Source: Sodiomyces alkalinus F11 (Eukaryota > Ascomycota > Sordariomycetes > Glomerellales > Plectosphaerellaceae). Taken from it: a stretch of 64,000 bases of DNA. Shown here piece after piece: positions 55,516 through 64,000 of the stretch (the stretch's first letter is position 1; each line of letters starts with the position of its first letter). The position numbers and the translations under genes are program-made. The stretch spans positions 1,217,799 through 1,281,798 of the forward strand of contig NW_021167089.1 of NCBI RefSeq assembly GCF_003711515.1, in the 5' to 3' direction. The notes beneath the pieces were generated by a model that was not told the DNA's origin, ran no database searches, and saw only the letters and a program-made list of their open reading frames with translations.

Positions 55516-55989
55516 ATGAAGCACCTCGCAGCTTACCTCCTCCTCGGCCTGGGCGGCAACACCTCCCCCTCCGCCGAAGACGTGAAGACCGTTCTCGAGT
55601 CCGTCGGTATCGAGGCCGATGAGGAGCGTCTTGAGAAGCTCATCTCTGAGCTCGAGGGCAAGGACATCAACCAGGTGCGTAGAACCCTTCAATCAAGTTG
55701 CGCCTGGGGGAAAAATACATAAAACAGGTCTTGCTGACTGGGTGAACTAGTTGATCTCTGAGGGCTCCGGCAAGCTTGCCTCCGTCCCGTCCGGCGGTGC
55801 TGGCGGTGCTGCTGCCCCTGCTGGTGGTGCTGGTGGTGCCGCGGAGGCCGCCAAGGAGGAGGCTCCCAAGGAGGAAGGTACGTGCGCCCCCGGCGTTATG
55901 GTGCATGATACGTCGATGTTGATGAAACTAACCCCGCTACAGAGAAGGAGGAGTCCGACGAGGACATGGGCTTCGGTCTCTTCGACTAA
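55516..55989 (+). CDS. RPP2: 60S acidic ribosomal protein P2
   Basis: Three exons: 55516-55674, 55751-55877, 55943-55989; introns 76 and 65 nt; 110 aa. [20 protein letters not shown] and the helix bundle following are typical of P2, not P1. A Gly/Ala hinge ([16 protein letters not shown]) follows, and the C-terminus [15 protein letters not shown] is the universal P-protein tail that recruits translation GTPases. It forms the P0-(P1-P2)2 stalk of the large subunit. Codon use is strongly biased (C-ending), as in highly expressed genes. Confidence 0.97.
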
Positions 55990-57361
55990 ATACCCTTCTT
56001 ACGACGTTAACGACCGGTATCGGCCTAGAGCTCGGATTTTTCTTCAGTGTGGTGTACGGGATGGGTCGGGTTCTTGCATGTGGTCTTCATGGGAAGGTCT
56101 CGGCTCAGCGTGGGTTCTATGTGCCTCGCAGGGTTATATAAAGCGACAGTCTAGGCATGGACAGCCAATACAACCCCCCGCGATTACGCTGAATGATCGT
56201 TTCGACTCGGTGAAAACGTGTTCTAATGATTACGCAACGTAGTGAGCGTTTGTGGTCATGAACTATTTCCAATTGCCAATCGTATGGGCATGCCCAGTTC
56301 CATCAGATTTACTTCATATCTCGGGCGAAGGGCACCCGACTTTTGGACAATCCGCCTGAAAATGGACCAGGCTTCCATCGCAAACCGTCTAGTCGCCCTG
56401 AACCAAGACACATACAACTGCAGTACTTCCACTTCGTATGCCAGGATCCGTACTACGGCGCCTGTACCGTTGTGCCAGCTCGAATGATCAACATGTAGAA
56501 GTATGCACCCTGGCCGGGGAAACCTCGTTTCGGTTCGCCGCGAAAGTGAATGGTCCGTGGGCTGGGTAATGTCAGGTATACAAGTCAGTGGTGTCGGGGA
56601 TGTGTCATTCGTTAAAAAGGGCTTCGTGAATCAGCGTCTCCCTACTTGGAGAGCGTCACCAGCATGAAGGCGACATGTTCCTTTTATAGGGATCAGATAG
56701 CAACAACACTCTTCGATGACGCCGAGGCAAGAGTCTTTGGCTGATAAGGTCCAAGCCAGCCTCTTCGATGAGTTTTTGAGGCACCGAGGGGAAGTGAAAT
56801 ATTTCGAAGAAGTTGTTTAATATCTCCTAAGTCTGTTTCGCGATTTTGGCAGAGAATGAAAGGGTGTACGAAAATGTTGCAGTTGATTGAATGGCGAACA
56901 GGAATCCCTGACAGGACAGGGCTGTCTTTCCCATCGATTACTTCGACCTGCAGCCAATCATGGACCACGTTTATCACGGCACTAGTTCTATGGGTGTCGG
57001 TTGCTCCGGCAACTTCACCCGCAGGTTCCAGGTCGTGATTGGTTGCTTCTACCCCTGTCAAAAACATCACGTCTGGACAAGGAAGTTGAAGCATCGTAAC
57101 CAACACCCGACACATCCAGGAACGGCGCGACGCATGAACGGCCATCAGTAATTTCTCCAATTTTCCAATTTTTGACTCCTCAGCGGCATGGAAACTTACG
57201 ACACGTAAATCATTGCTACATCTCCTCCATCAATCGCTTTTTCTCGAGCAATTTGGGGGGGGCCTTTATCCCGAGAGAAGGAACGCGTCAATTGCCACAA
57301 CGGGCGGGTAGAGGGGGAGCATCAGAACCACAACAAGACCTCGGATCGTGCCAAATTGGAC
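55990..57361. other. 1.4-kb intergenic region with one possible small gene
   Basis: It lies between RPP2 and MPS1, both on the plus strand, so it carries the RPP2 3' end and the MPS1 promoter. A minus-strand frame of 150 codons (57145-56693) is listed separately. A G-rich tract GGGGGGGGCC lies near 57254. Confidence 0.4.
56693..57145 (-). CDS. Possible small hypothetical protein
   Basis: An ATG at 57145 opens 150 codons (MAVHASRRSWMCRVL ... KTLASASSKSVVAI). I see no domain, signal peptide or membrane segment. The middle (VINVVHDWLQVEVIDGKDSPVLSG) reads like protein, but base composition at third positions is unremarkable and no splice model extends it. It could be a species-restricted gene or chance. 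Confidence 0.2.
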   Translation of the reverse strand: MAVHASRRSWMCRVLVTMLQLPCPDVMFLTGVEATNHDLEPAGEVAGATDTHRTSAVINVVHDWLQVEVIDGKDSPVLSGIPVRHSINCNIFVHPFILCQNRETDLGDIKQLLRNISLPLGASKTHRRGWLGPYQPKTLASASSKSVVAI

Positions 57362-60115
57362 ATGACAGCCGCATCACCCACCCCGATGGGCAATGCCCAA
57401 GATCCTCGTTTACTTCGCAGAACATCCCAACGTCAAGCCCTTCGACGACCACCATCACGACAGCAATTGAGCCGCAGTGCATCCCAACCTTCCCAACCGG
57501 TCCATTCAGCGGATGATGGTCCTATGGCGCCTACGAAACCCGAATCCCAACAATACTCTATCAACGAAAGCTCCGATGACGAGATCCCTGTGCCTATGAA
57601 GCTCAGTGCTCTCACCAAGGCGCTCCTGAAGGACGACGGTTCCGAGGCGCCGCGACCCGCATCACCACCACGGACTAGGCGTCGGGCTAGTAATCTGGCT
57701 GCATCGACATCCTCGCAGGCCGAAGAACGAAGACATTTGCGGTCCGGAAGCGTGCACACCTACGAAACAAGATCATCTCGGCCTGCTTCCCCGAGTAGAC
57801 AAAGTAGGGAGAGTCGCGAAAACAGCCCCGTCCGGAAGCGGGTTGTGCGGTTGAGTAACACGCCCAGAAGTCTCGGTCAGCTACCCACAACCAAGCGGCG
57901 ATCTACCTCTACGTCGCAAACATCACAACGAAGCCGTAACTCTGGGAAACCCGAGAGTCGCGATCAATCATCTGACGAGAAAGCACAAACCGATTCACAA
58001 CCGAGTGCCAACACGGACACGACTCCTGCCAAGGGAGTCCGTGTTGTTCGCATTGCAGCAGGATCCTCTGGCAATCGCGGCCGGTTGGGAAGTTCCTCCC
58101 ACAGTTTTCGGCGTTCGGGCTCGCATTTGGAGCAAGACTATCCCGACGAACCCGCCACGGCTGCTCGGAATGGCGTGTCTGTCGTGCCAGGTAGTGAATC
58201 TCGACAGGCGTCCAACGGAAGCCGAAGCTCCAGGCCCGAGGACAACCTTGCTCTCCAGAGCTCTATGCGTATCAAGCGCGTGGGGAAAGTGCCCGGCAGC
58301 TTTCTTAGCGGACCCGCTCGACGTGGACGACGGAGACAGAGCGAGGAGGAAGCCGAGGAGAATGCCGATGGCGAGGCCGTTATCTCGAGTCGGGAACCCG
58401 ACGGTCAAGCACCTGAGGTGGAACAGGAACAGGAACAGGAACCTCCTTCGTCCTTTTACGGACACGGACGCAGCTTTGCATCGGGCAGTCCCGTGGCTCC
58501 CAGTGGTCCTTCTAGGGCGGCGTACCGCAGGCATGCCTCCCACGCGGACCTCCTATCCTCCACAAAGCCACCTGGGGACGAAAATCGAAATCACGAAAAC
58601 GTCGCAGAGGATGAGATTCCCTTCAAGCTGCCCTCCATCCGGCCGCAGCTTCCATCAAGGCTCGACCAAGAGAACGCACCCGGCTCCACCTTGAAACGAG
58701 CGAAGCCTCCCGTCAGTATCGTTGCGGAGAAGGAACTCGACATTCCCAAGCGACCCGCTAGTACCGACATTGGCAGTTTGCGCTCCGCCGCTTCCTCCGA
58801 TCGGAAACCGTTGGCATCGCTCGGCCAGAACACGCCTCACCGTCCCGCACCGCCGCCGCCACCCCCGAAGATGTCGGTCTTGCAGGCAGCCACCGCATCC
58901 GCTGGAGCGGCGACAACGTCGCAGGGAAAACAGAGGCGGAACATCATTCGGGTCAATGGCAAGTCGTATACCCGTCTGGACTGCCTGGGACGAGGCGGCA
59001 GTGCCAAGGTTTATCGTGTGACGGCTGAGAACGGGGCCATGTTCGCCTTGAAGCGCGTCTCTCTCGAGCAGGCCGACGAGATGACCATCAAGGGATATCG
59101 GGGGGAAATCGACCTCCTCGGGAAGCTGACGGGGGTCGACCGGGTTATCAACTTATTCGACTACGAAATGAACGACGAAAAGAGGATGCTGACCTTGGTA
59201 AGTTTAGGCGAACCAACCCCCCTTTTTTTTTCTTCCTTTTTTTGTCATGTTTCCATCATGAGTACGCTTGCCAGAATTCTTTTTGTTAATGCAAGTTCGA
59301 TACAGCTTATGGAGATGGGTGAGCTGGACCTAAACTCGCTTCTGCGTAATCGACACAACCCCGAGTCCGCCAAGTTTGATCCTGTCTTTGTACGATTCTA
59401 CTGGAAGGAGATGCTCGAATGCCTCCAATCGGTCCATCAGTACGATATCGTGCACTCCGACTTGAAGCCGGCCAACTTCGTTTTGGTCAAAGGCCGATTG
59501 AAGCTTATCGACTTTGGCATTGCGAATGCCATCCAGACAGACGAGACGGTCAATGTTCACCGCGAGACCCAGATCGGTACGCCGAATTACATGTCGCCCG
59601 AGTCCCTCATGGATTACAACGCCCCTCGCGGCGCCCGCGTCCCTGGCCGACCCAAGCTCATGAAACTGGGAAAACCCAGTGATATCTGGTCATTAGGGTG
59701 CATCCTCTACCAGATGGTCTACGGCATGCCCCCTTTCGGTCATATTGCGAACCAGATGGCAAGATGCCAAGCCATCATCAACTGGGATCACCAGATCGAG
59801 TTCCCCGCGCGGGCCATGGGTGGCGTACCGGTGCCCCCGTCCCTCATGCAGACCATGAAGCGATGCCTGAACCGCGAGATCAATATGCGGCCCACCTGCG
59901 AAGAGCTGCTCCGCGAAACAGACCCGTTCTTGTACCCATGCGAACTTCACGACAAGGCGCTTCCAATTGACGAGGAATTGCTTGCTCGTATCATTCAGAG
60001 TGTTGTCACGCGATGTCGCGAGCGCATGCCGACTGAGGCCGAGGCGCAGTCTGTCTGGCCAGGCGCTTATTGGCAGAGCGTCAAAAAGGCGACGGACGCG
60101 ACCAGGACATCATAA
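57362..60115 (+). CDS. MPS1: Dual-specificity protein kinase MPS1/TTK
   Basis: Two exons: 57362-59197 and 59306-60115; 108-nt intron; 881 aa. The N-terminal ~540 residues are Ser/Arg-rich and disordered. The kinase domain starts near residue 535: GRGGSAKVYRV (Gly loop, about 540), FALKRV (Lys about 564), DIVHSDLKPANF (catalytic Asp about 664; the HSD variant of HRD is typical of Mps1), LIDFGIANAI (DFG about 681) and GTPNYMSPESL. It is the spindle-assembly-checkpoint kinase that phosphorylates Mad/Bub partners at kinetochores and also acts in spindle-pole duplication. The intron is a multiple of three with no in-frame stop, so naive ORF calling adds 36 spurious residues inside the kinase domain. 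An upstream TTG in frame was rejected as start. Confidence 0.93.
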   Translation: MTAASPTPMGNAQDPRLLRRTSQRQALRRPPSRQQLSRSASQPSQPVHSADDGPMAPTKPESQQYSINESSDDEIPVPMKLSALTKALLKDDGSEAPRPASPPRTRRRASNLAASTSSQAEERRHLRSGSVHTYETRSSRPASPSRQSRESRENSPVRKRVVRLSNTPRSLGQLPTTKRRSTSTSQTSQRSRNSGKPESRDQSSDEKAQTDSQPSANTDTTPAKGVRVVRIAAGSSGNRGRLGSSSHSFRRSGSHLEQDYPDEPATAARNGVSVVPGSESRQASNGSRSSRPEDNLALQSSMRIKRVGKVPGSFLSGPARRGRRRQSEEEAEENADGEAVISSREPDGQAPEVEQEQEQEPPSSFYGHGRSFASGSPVAPSGPSRAAYRRHASHADLLSSTKPPGDENRNHENVAEDEIPFKLPSIRPQLPSRLDQENAPGSTLKRAKPPVSIVAEKELDIPKRPASTDIGSLRSAASSDRKPLASLGQNTPHRPAPPPPPPKMSVLQAATASAGAATTSQGKQRRNIIRVNGKSYTRLDCLGRGGSAKVYRVTAENGAMFALKRVSLEQADEMTIKGYRGEIDLLGKLTGVDRVINLFDYEMNDEKRMLTLVSLGEPTPLFFSSFFCHVSIMSTLARILFVNASSIQLMEMGELDLNSLLRNRHNPESAKFDPVFVRFYWKEMLECLQSVHQYDIVHSDLKPANFVLVKGRLKLIDFGIANAIQTDETVNVHRETQIGTPNYMSPESLMDYNAPRGARVPGRPKLMKLGKPSDIWSLGCILYQMVYGMPPFGHIANQMARCQAIINWDHQIEFPARAMGGVPVPPSLMQTMKRCLNREINMRPTCEELLRETDPFLYPCELHDKALPIDEELLARIIQSVVTRCRERMPTEAEAQSVWPGAYWQSVKKATDATRTS

Positions 60116-60936
60116 GCCCATGGTCAGCTGGTGGGCTTAGACTTGCTGTTATTGGATACGTGCCAGGGAAGAACAAAACGAATGAACTGCATCGCAAGGA
60201 TGGATCCTTGGATGATGGCGTTGTTTTTCAGGCGTCACCTTTTTTTTTCTTTTTTTTTTTCTTGATGTTTTCGGTCTCTGTTTTGATCATGACGATTGGG
60301 GGAGCGATTCATACATTCATTGATTCCATACACTTTTTACCTCCCATCATTGTTCCATAGACCCATACCCCCCAGGGGCGGTCTATTTTCAGCCCGTCCC
60401 TATATTGCGAAAGGAGACGGAAAAGTCAGGTTGCTATTATAGGCTTGGTGGCTTGGAGTTCACGCTTCTCGGCTATTCATTCATAGTTTCCCCTCGAGAC
60501 CCTGCCCTCGTATCAGGACATGTTACTTTCATCCATTGAAGGCTTGCATAAGGTAGATATGGCGTCTTGCTGTAGCTAGAGTTTTGGTTTCAAATTTCAT
60601 CTGCTGCTTGTGTACTATCTGCAATATTTGTTCATGCTTGGTGTCATGTCAAGTGCTTTTGATTTTCGCCTTGTTATCCTATCCGTTCTATAGTACATCC
60701 AGTCCAAGCCTGGCGAGTAAAGCACCATTCGTAGTTGATACACGATGCATGATGCATAGGTTGCACCTTGGACCATGAGGCTGTTCTTACATGCGATCAC
60801 ATCACCTTTGACGCAAATCGTACAGGCAGCACCTGCTCCACCAGGGAATCCCCGTCATTTCACCTCCAGTGTAGCCGCGCTACTCAAGATCCAAACACGA
60901 CTGGCTCCCCCATCTCTTTGAAGGTTCCTAGCTGCC
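60116..60936. other. Convergent intergenic region
   Basis: About 820 bp between the stops of MPS1 and the mitochondrial L21 gene. T-rich runs at 60240-60265 probably belong to the MPS1 3' UTR. No other signal. Confidence 0.5.
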
Positions 60937-61632
60937 TCAAGCGCTGCTGCCCTCGCCCGCAATTTCCTCGACCCCCTTGATCTTCAACTCGCTGATGGTG
61001 AGGGTGGTGAAGCGATGCTGACTCCGGACGCGGCGAGCGCGGCGAGTACGCTGCTTCTTCTTCACGGTGATGCGAACGGGTTCGAGCTCAGATCCCGTCA
61101 CGACGGCGCGGCACTCGAAAACGCGGTCGTCAATGTAGGGGCTGCCTTTGAGGGTGAAGTCGCGGCTGCCGATGACGGAGGCGCGGTCGAGGCGGAGGAC
61201 GTCCCCCGGGACGACACCGGGCATGTGGAAGGGGAGGCGGATGGCATCGCCCGGGGTCACGAGGTAGGGGCGCCCGTGGATGTGGACCGTGATGTAGTGG
61301 CTCGGTTGCGAGGCCAGGAGGGGGAGGAGCTGGCGGACCGAGTCGGAGAGGACGGGCGGCGTGGCGGGGGGAGGCGATGGCGGGTAGAGCGTCTGGGGCG
61401 AGGTTGAGGAGCGAGATGACAGTGTGGAGTTTGCTCGCTGGGTTTCTGCTGACGGTGGTTGTATTGTAGAAGACGCCGCATCGTGTGATGAGGCCGAGGC
61501 GGAGGAGGTGGGCTCGATGATGGGTGCTGTCGAGTTGAAGCTGCGGGCTCGGATGGGAAGGAGGAAGCTGGGAGGTAGCCGGGCGGCGGGCGTCCTGAGC
61601 TCCAGAGCGGAGCGGAGTAGTGCTCTGCTCAT
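60937..61632 (-). CDS. MRPL49: Mitochondrial large-subunit ribosomal protein bL21m
   Basis: Single exon, ATG at 61632 (MSRALLRSALELRTPAARL), 231 aa; the frame continues upstream only with a TTG. The first ~30 residues are Arg/Leu/Ala-rich without acids, a mitochondrial presequence; a long Ser/Pro/Thr linker follows. From about residue 115 the fold is that of L21: HYITVHIHGRPYLVTPGDAIRLP, MPGVVPGDVLRLDRASVIGSRDFTLKGSPYI and VKKKQRTRRARRVRSQHRF, the basic rRNA-binding end. It corresponds to yeast Mrpl49 and belongs to the mitochondrial 54S subunit. Divergent from NSA2. Confidence 0.9.
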   Translation of the reverse strand: MSRALLRSALELRTPAARLPPSFLLPIRARSFNSTAPIIEPTSSASASSHDAASSTIQPPSAETQRANSTLSSRSSTSPQTLYPPSPPPATPPVLSDSVRQLLPLLASQPSHYITVHIHGRPYLVTPGDAIRLPFHMPGVVPGDVLRLDRASVIGSRDFTLKGSPYIDDRVFECRAVVTGSELEPVRITVKKKQRTRRARRVRSQHRFTTLTISELKIKGVEEIAGEGSSA

Positions 61633-62098
61633 GTTGGATTTCGTGAACAAAGTAATTGGCCGTTATAGGCCCGGTTTTGTGCTGGAATATTCGGACACGC
61701 GACTGTTGCTGTCGAGATCCAAGGTCCCTGATGCGAAGAAAAGTCGAGTCTCCATATAATAATTAGGTACCTTACCTAAGGTACCTTAGTTAATTACCAG
61801 CTCCGACCAATTGCTCGGGTACGGAGAGCGCTGAGCTCTGGTTGGCTGTTCAAAGGGACATCGGGTAAACCTAACCCCGGGGTCTCGCGAAAATCTTTGG
61901 CGATAACTCATGTCCTATTGGACTCGTACCTTCGTACCTGGGGCGTATTGAATTTTCGGTGTGGGGAACATTGCTATCGCGGTCTCCTGTATCTTTAACC
62001 CGCCACTTTTTCTCGACTCTCAAGACGTCGTTACCAACAAACGACAGGAACATTTTGGAGTATTTCAAGTCGCTGCTGACAAGCGCAATATCTTCAAG
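61633..62098. promoter_or_regulatory. Divergent promoter region, mitochondrial L21 / NSA2
   Basis: 466 bp between two divergent ribosome-related genes. It contains TAGGTACCTTACC and AAGGTACCTTAG as an inverted pair (61766-61790) near the middle. Confidence 0.5.
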
Positions 62099-63359
62099 AT
62101 GCCTCAGAACGAGTGTAAGTTCATTCTCGATCTCTATTGCATCCTTGACCTAGCTTCATATGGGATCGGGCTAACGCTGGACCAGATATGGAGGCAAGTT
62201 TCTCGACGGGCACGCATTCGGCACGACGAGCCACAACCGACTAACTCACAGCTTCCTTAACAGAGATGGAGGAAACTCCACGGCAGGAGACTTGACCATG
62301 AGGAGAAGACGAGGAAGAAGGCGGCGCGTGAGGGTCACAAGCAGTCTTATGAAGCTCAGAACCTCCGAGGTCTTAGGGCCAAGTTGAGGGCGCAGGAGCG
62401 TCGCAAGGAGAAGATCCAGATGCGGAAGCAGATCAAGGCCCACGAGGAGCGGGATGTCAAGACGGCGAACCAGAACGACCCCAGCGAGCCCATGCCGGCC
62501 TATCTACTTGATCGATCCAAGTACGCACGACCCCCTCCATAATCCGTTGGTCTAGGTTGAAGGAGAAGGGAAGGGCTCGTTGGATGCCCACGGCACCGCT
62601 GTGCTAACGTTGGAATCAGCCCGAGTACTGCCAAGGCCATATCTTCTCAGATCAAAAACAAGCGGGCCGAGAAAGCCGCAAGGGTGAGCTAGCCTTTTTG
62701 GTATCGCATCGACCTGGCGTCCTGTACTGACGTTGTGGTGGAAAACAGTTCAGCGTGCCTTTGCCCAAGGTGCGAGGTTTGGCGGAAGAGGAAGTGTTCT
62801 CGGTGGTGCACACTGGCAAGAAGACACATAAGAAGTCGTGGAAGCGGATGATTACGAAGCCAACTTTCGTTGGTCCCAACTTCACACGACGTGACCCCAA
62901 GCGTAAGTGGAAAGCCAATAATCCATCTTCTGGGAGAGAAAAGAAGAAAAGGAAGAGAAAGAGACAGAAAATGCTGATGTTACCGCCAATCTAGACGAAA
63001 GATTCATCCGCCCGATGGGACTGAGGTACAAGAAGGCGCATGTCACACATAAGGAGCTCGGGGTGACGGTCAACCTGCCTATTCTTTCGGTTAAGAAGAA
63101 CCCGTCTTCTCCTCTCTGTAAGTTGCTTCGATACGGTCCCCAAACCAGTTTGTTTAAAAACAAACAAAAGAAAACCACTATGGCTAACGGATGACTAGAT
63201 ACCAACTTGGGCGTTCTCACTCGCGGAACTATTATCGAGGTCGACGTGAGCGACCTGGGATTGACGAGTGCTAGTGGCAAGGTGGTCTGGGGCCGGTATG
63301 CCCAGGTCACTAATAATCCAGAGAACGATGGATGTCTGAATGCCGTGCTCCTGACCTGA
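62099..63359 (+). CDS. NSA2: Ribosome biogenesis protein NSA2
   Basis: Seven exons: 62099-62114, 62186-62193, 62264-62520, 62620-62683, 62749-62902, 62995-63117, 63199-63359; introns 65-99 nt; 260 aa (family about 261). The spliced start [20 protein letters not shown] is diagnostic, followed by [59 protein letters not shown] and the eS8-like C-terminal beta domain ([19 protein letters not shown]). Exon 2 has only 8 nt (AT ATG GAG) and is followed by a GC donor (GAG|GCAAGT). NSA2 acts in nucleolar pre-60S maturation (27S rRNA processing). All phases are consistent across the six introns. Confidence 0.95.
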
Positions 63360-64000
63360 AAACCCTGCGTTTGGAAGCAGATACAGATGCATTGTTTATT
63401 TGGGGGACCAATTACGGCGCTGTGAGACAGTTGGTGGTCGGTGGAAAAGGCCGCAGCAGAGTCTGGTCAACGGGCATTCACAAGGCGTTCGGAGTTTGGA
63501 TGACGGCCTCGAAAAATGAAAAAGAACGGCTGATATTTGTCGACGAGTGTCTAACATGCTGACCTATCCCTATGGTAGGTAGGTAAGATGTCAGCTGCGG
63601 ACCATAGGTATCCAGTAGATAGCAACTTTGCTTCCCCTGAGTCCTACAAATGATGATGCCAATGGATGGAGGCTCCAAGTATTATTAAGCTACCTACCAG
63701 GTATGGACAATGACTGGCGACTTGTCCACTCTGGGAATTATATGAGGGGTATACCTTATTAATTACCCATACCTGATAAGATATCCCTGGCAACTGCGGC
63801 GTGCGGCACTACCTTAGCCAGACAGATGACCCGGAGGCTCCTGGGGCTGTCCCAATGGATCACATGCTAATACATGTAGTCCGTCAATTCCCCGGATTCT
63901 CCAAGCAAGCCGACCAACTGCGTCATTGCGCTAGTGGGTTTTAAGAGGGCATTTTAGCAGGTCACGGTACCTCCAGGGTCAGGCAATGAATTCCCATGTG
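63360..64000. other. Right-edge intergenic sequence
   Basis: 640 bp downstream of NSA2. TAGGTAGGTAAG and CTACCTACC words (63577-63700) form a loose inverted pair. No gene recognised before the window ends. Confidence 0.5.

Noticed and set aside
1..64000. CRISPR arrays, bacterial operons, prophage
   Set aside because: The window is eukaryotic; no regularly spaced repeats or bacterial gene organisation were seen.
1..64000. Secondary-metabolite or effector gene cluster
   Set aside because: No PKS, NRPS, terpene cyclase or P450 genes, and no convincing small secreted Cys-rich protein, were found.

Overview
The window is nuclear DNA of a filamentous ascomycete (Pezizomycotina), most likely a sordariomycete. 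The evidence is about 40 short (52-117 nt) introns with GT(A/G)(A/C/T)G donors and CTAAC/CTGAC branch sites, eukaryotic housekeeping genes of fungal type, an intron-bearing tRNA, and one AT-rich block whose transposase relic carries stop codons where Trp or Gln are expected, as repeat-induced point mutation (RIP) would leave. I cannot name the species.

Layout. 1-192: N-terminus of a gene leaving the left edge. About 440-2860: degenerate repeat block with a dead Tc1/mariner transposase. 4-24 kb: RAD60/ESC2-like SUMO-like-domain protein (-), LSM6 (+), a small single-span membrane protein (-), a seven-exon 1841-aa ankyrin protein (-), a probable mitochondrial protein (-), a non-coding snoRNA host transcript (+), a PI-PLC-like phosphodiesterase (-), tRNA-Pro(AGG) (-), and a His/Gln-repeat protein (-). 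About 24-27 kb has no convincing gene. 27-64 kb: S-adenosylmethionine synthetase (-), GPN3 (+), APQ12-like membrane protein (-), a disordered Ser-rich protein (-), MTD1 (-), MMS19 (+), SPC2 (-), EMC3 (+), RPC25 (-), a NUFIP/CCCH zinc-finger protein (+), SPT2 (-), RPP2 (+), MPS1 kinase (+), mitochondrial L21 (-) and NSA2 (+).

Most protein genes are housekeeping. Several act in RNA and ribosome biology (LSM6, RPC25, GPN3, NUFIP/Rsa1-type, RPP2, mitoribosomal L21, NSA2). SAM synthetase and MTD1 belong to one-carbon metabolism. SPC2 and EMC3 are ER membrane machinery. The gene order is mosaic and I see no secondary-metabolite cluster.

The most interesting non-obvious signal is at about 17.9-19.3 kb: a spliced non-coding host gene whose introns hold three well-formed C/D-box snoRNAs and one weaker one, some with recognisable antisense elements to 18S rRNA, separated by AG|GT junctions that look like zero-length exons. 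Other points of note are an 8-nt microexon next to a GC-AG intron in NSA2, a start-codon-only coding exon in SPT2, a nucleotidyltransferase-like N-terminus on the ankyrin protein, and strong enrichment of the 9-mer TACGAAGTA in non-coding DNA. Splice sites were placed by eye from consensus, phase and family alignment from memory; rRNA targets are also from memory.
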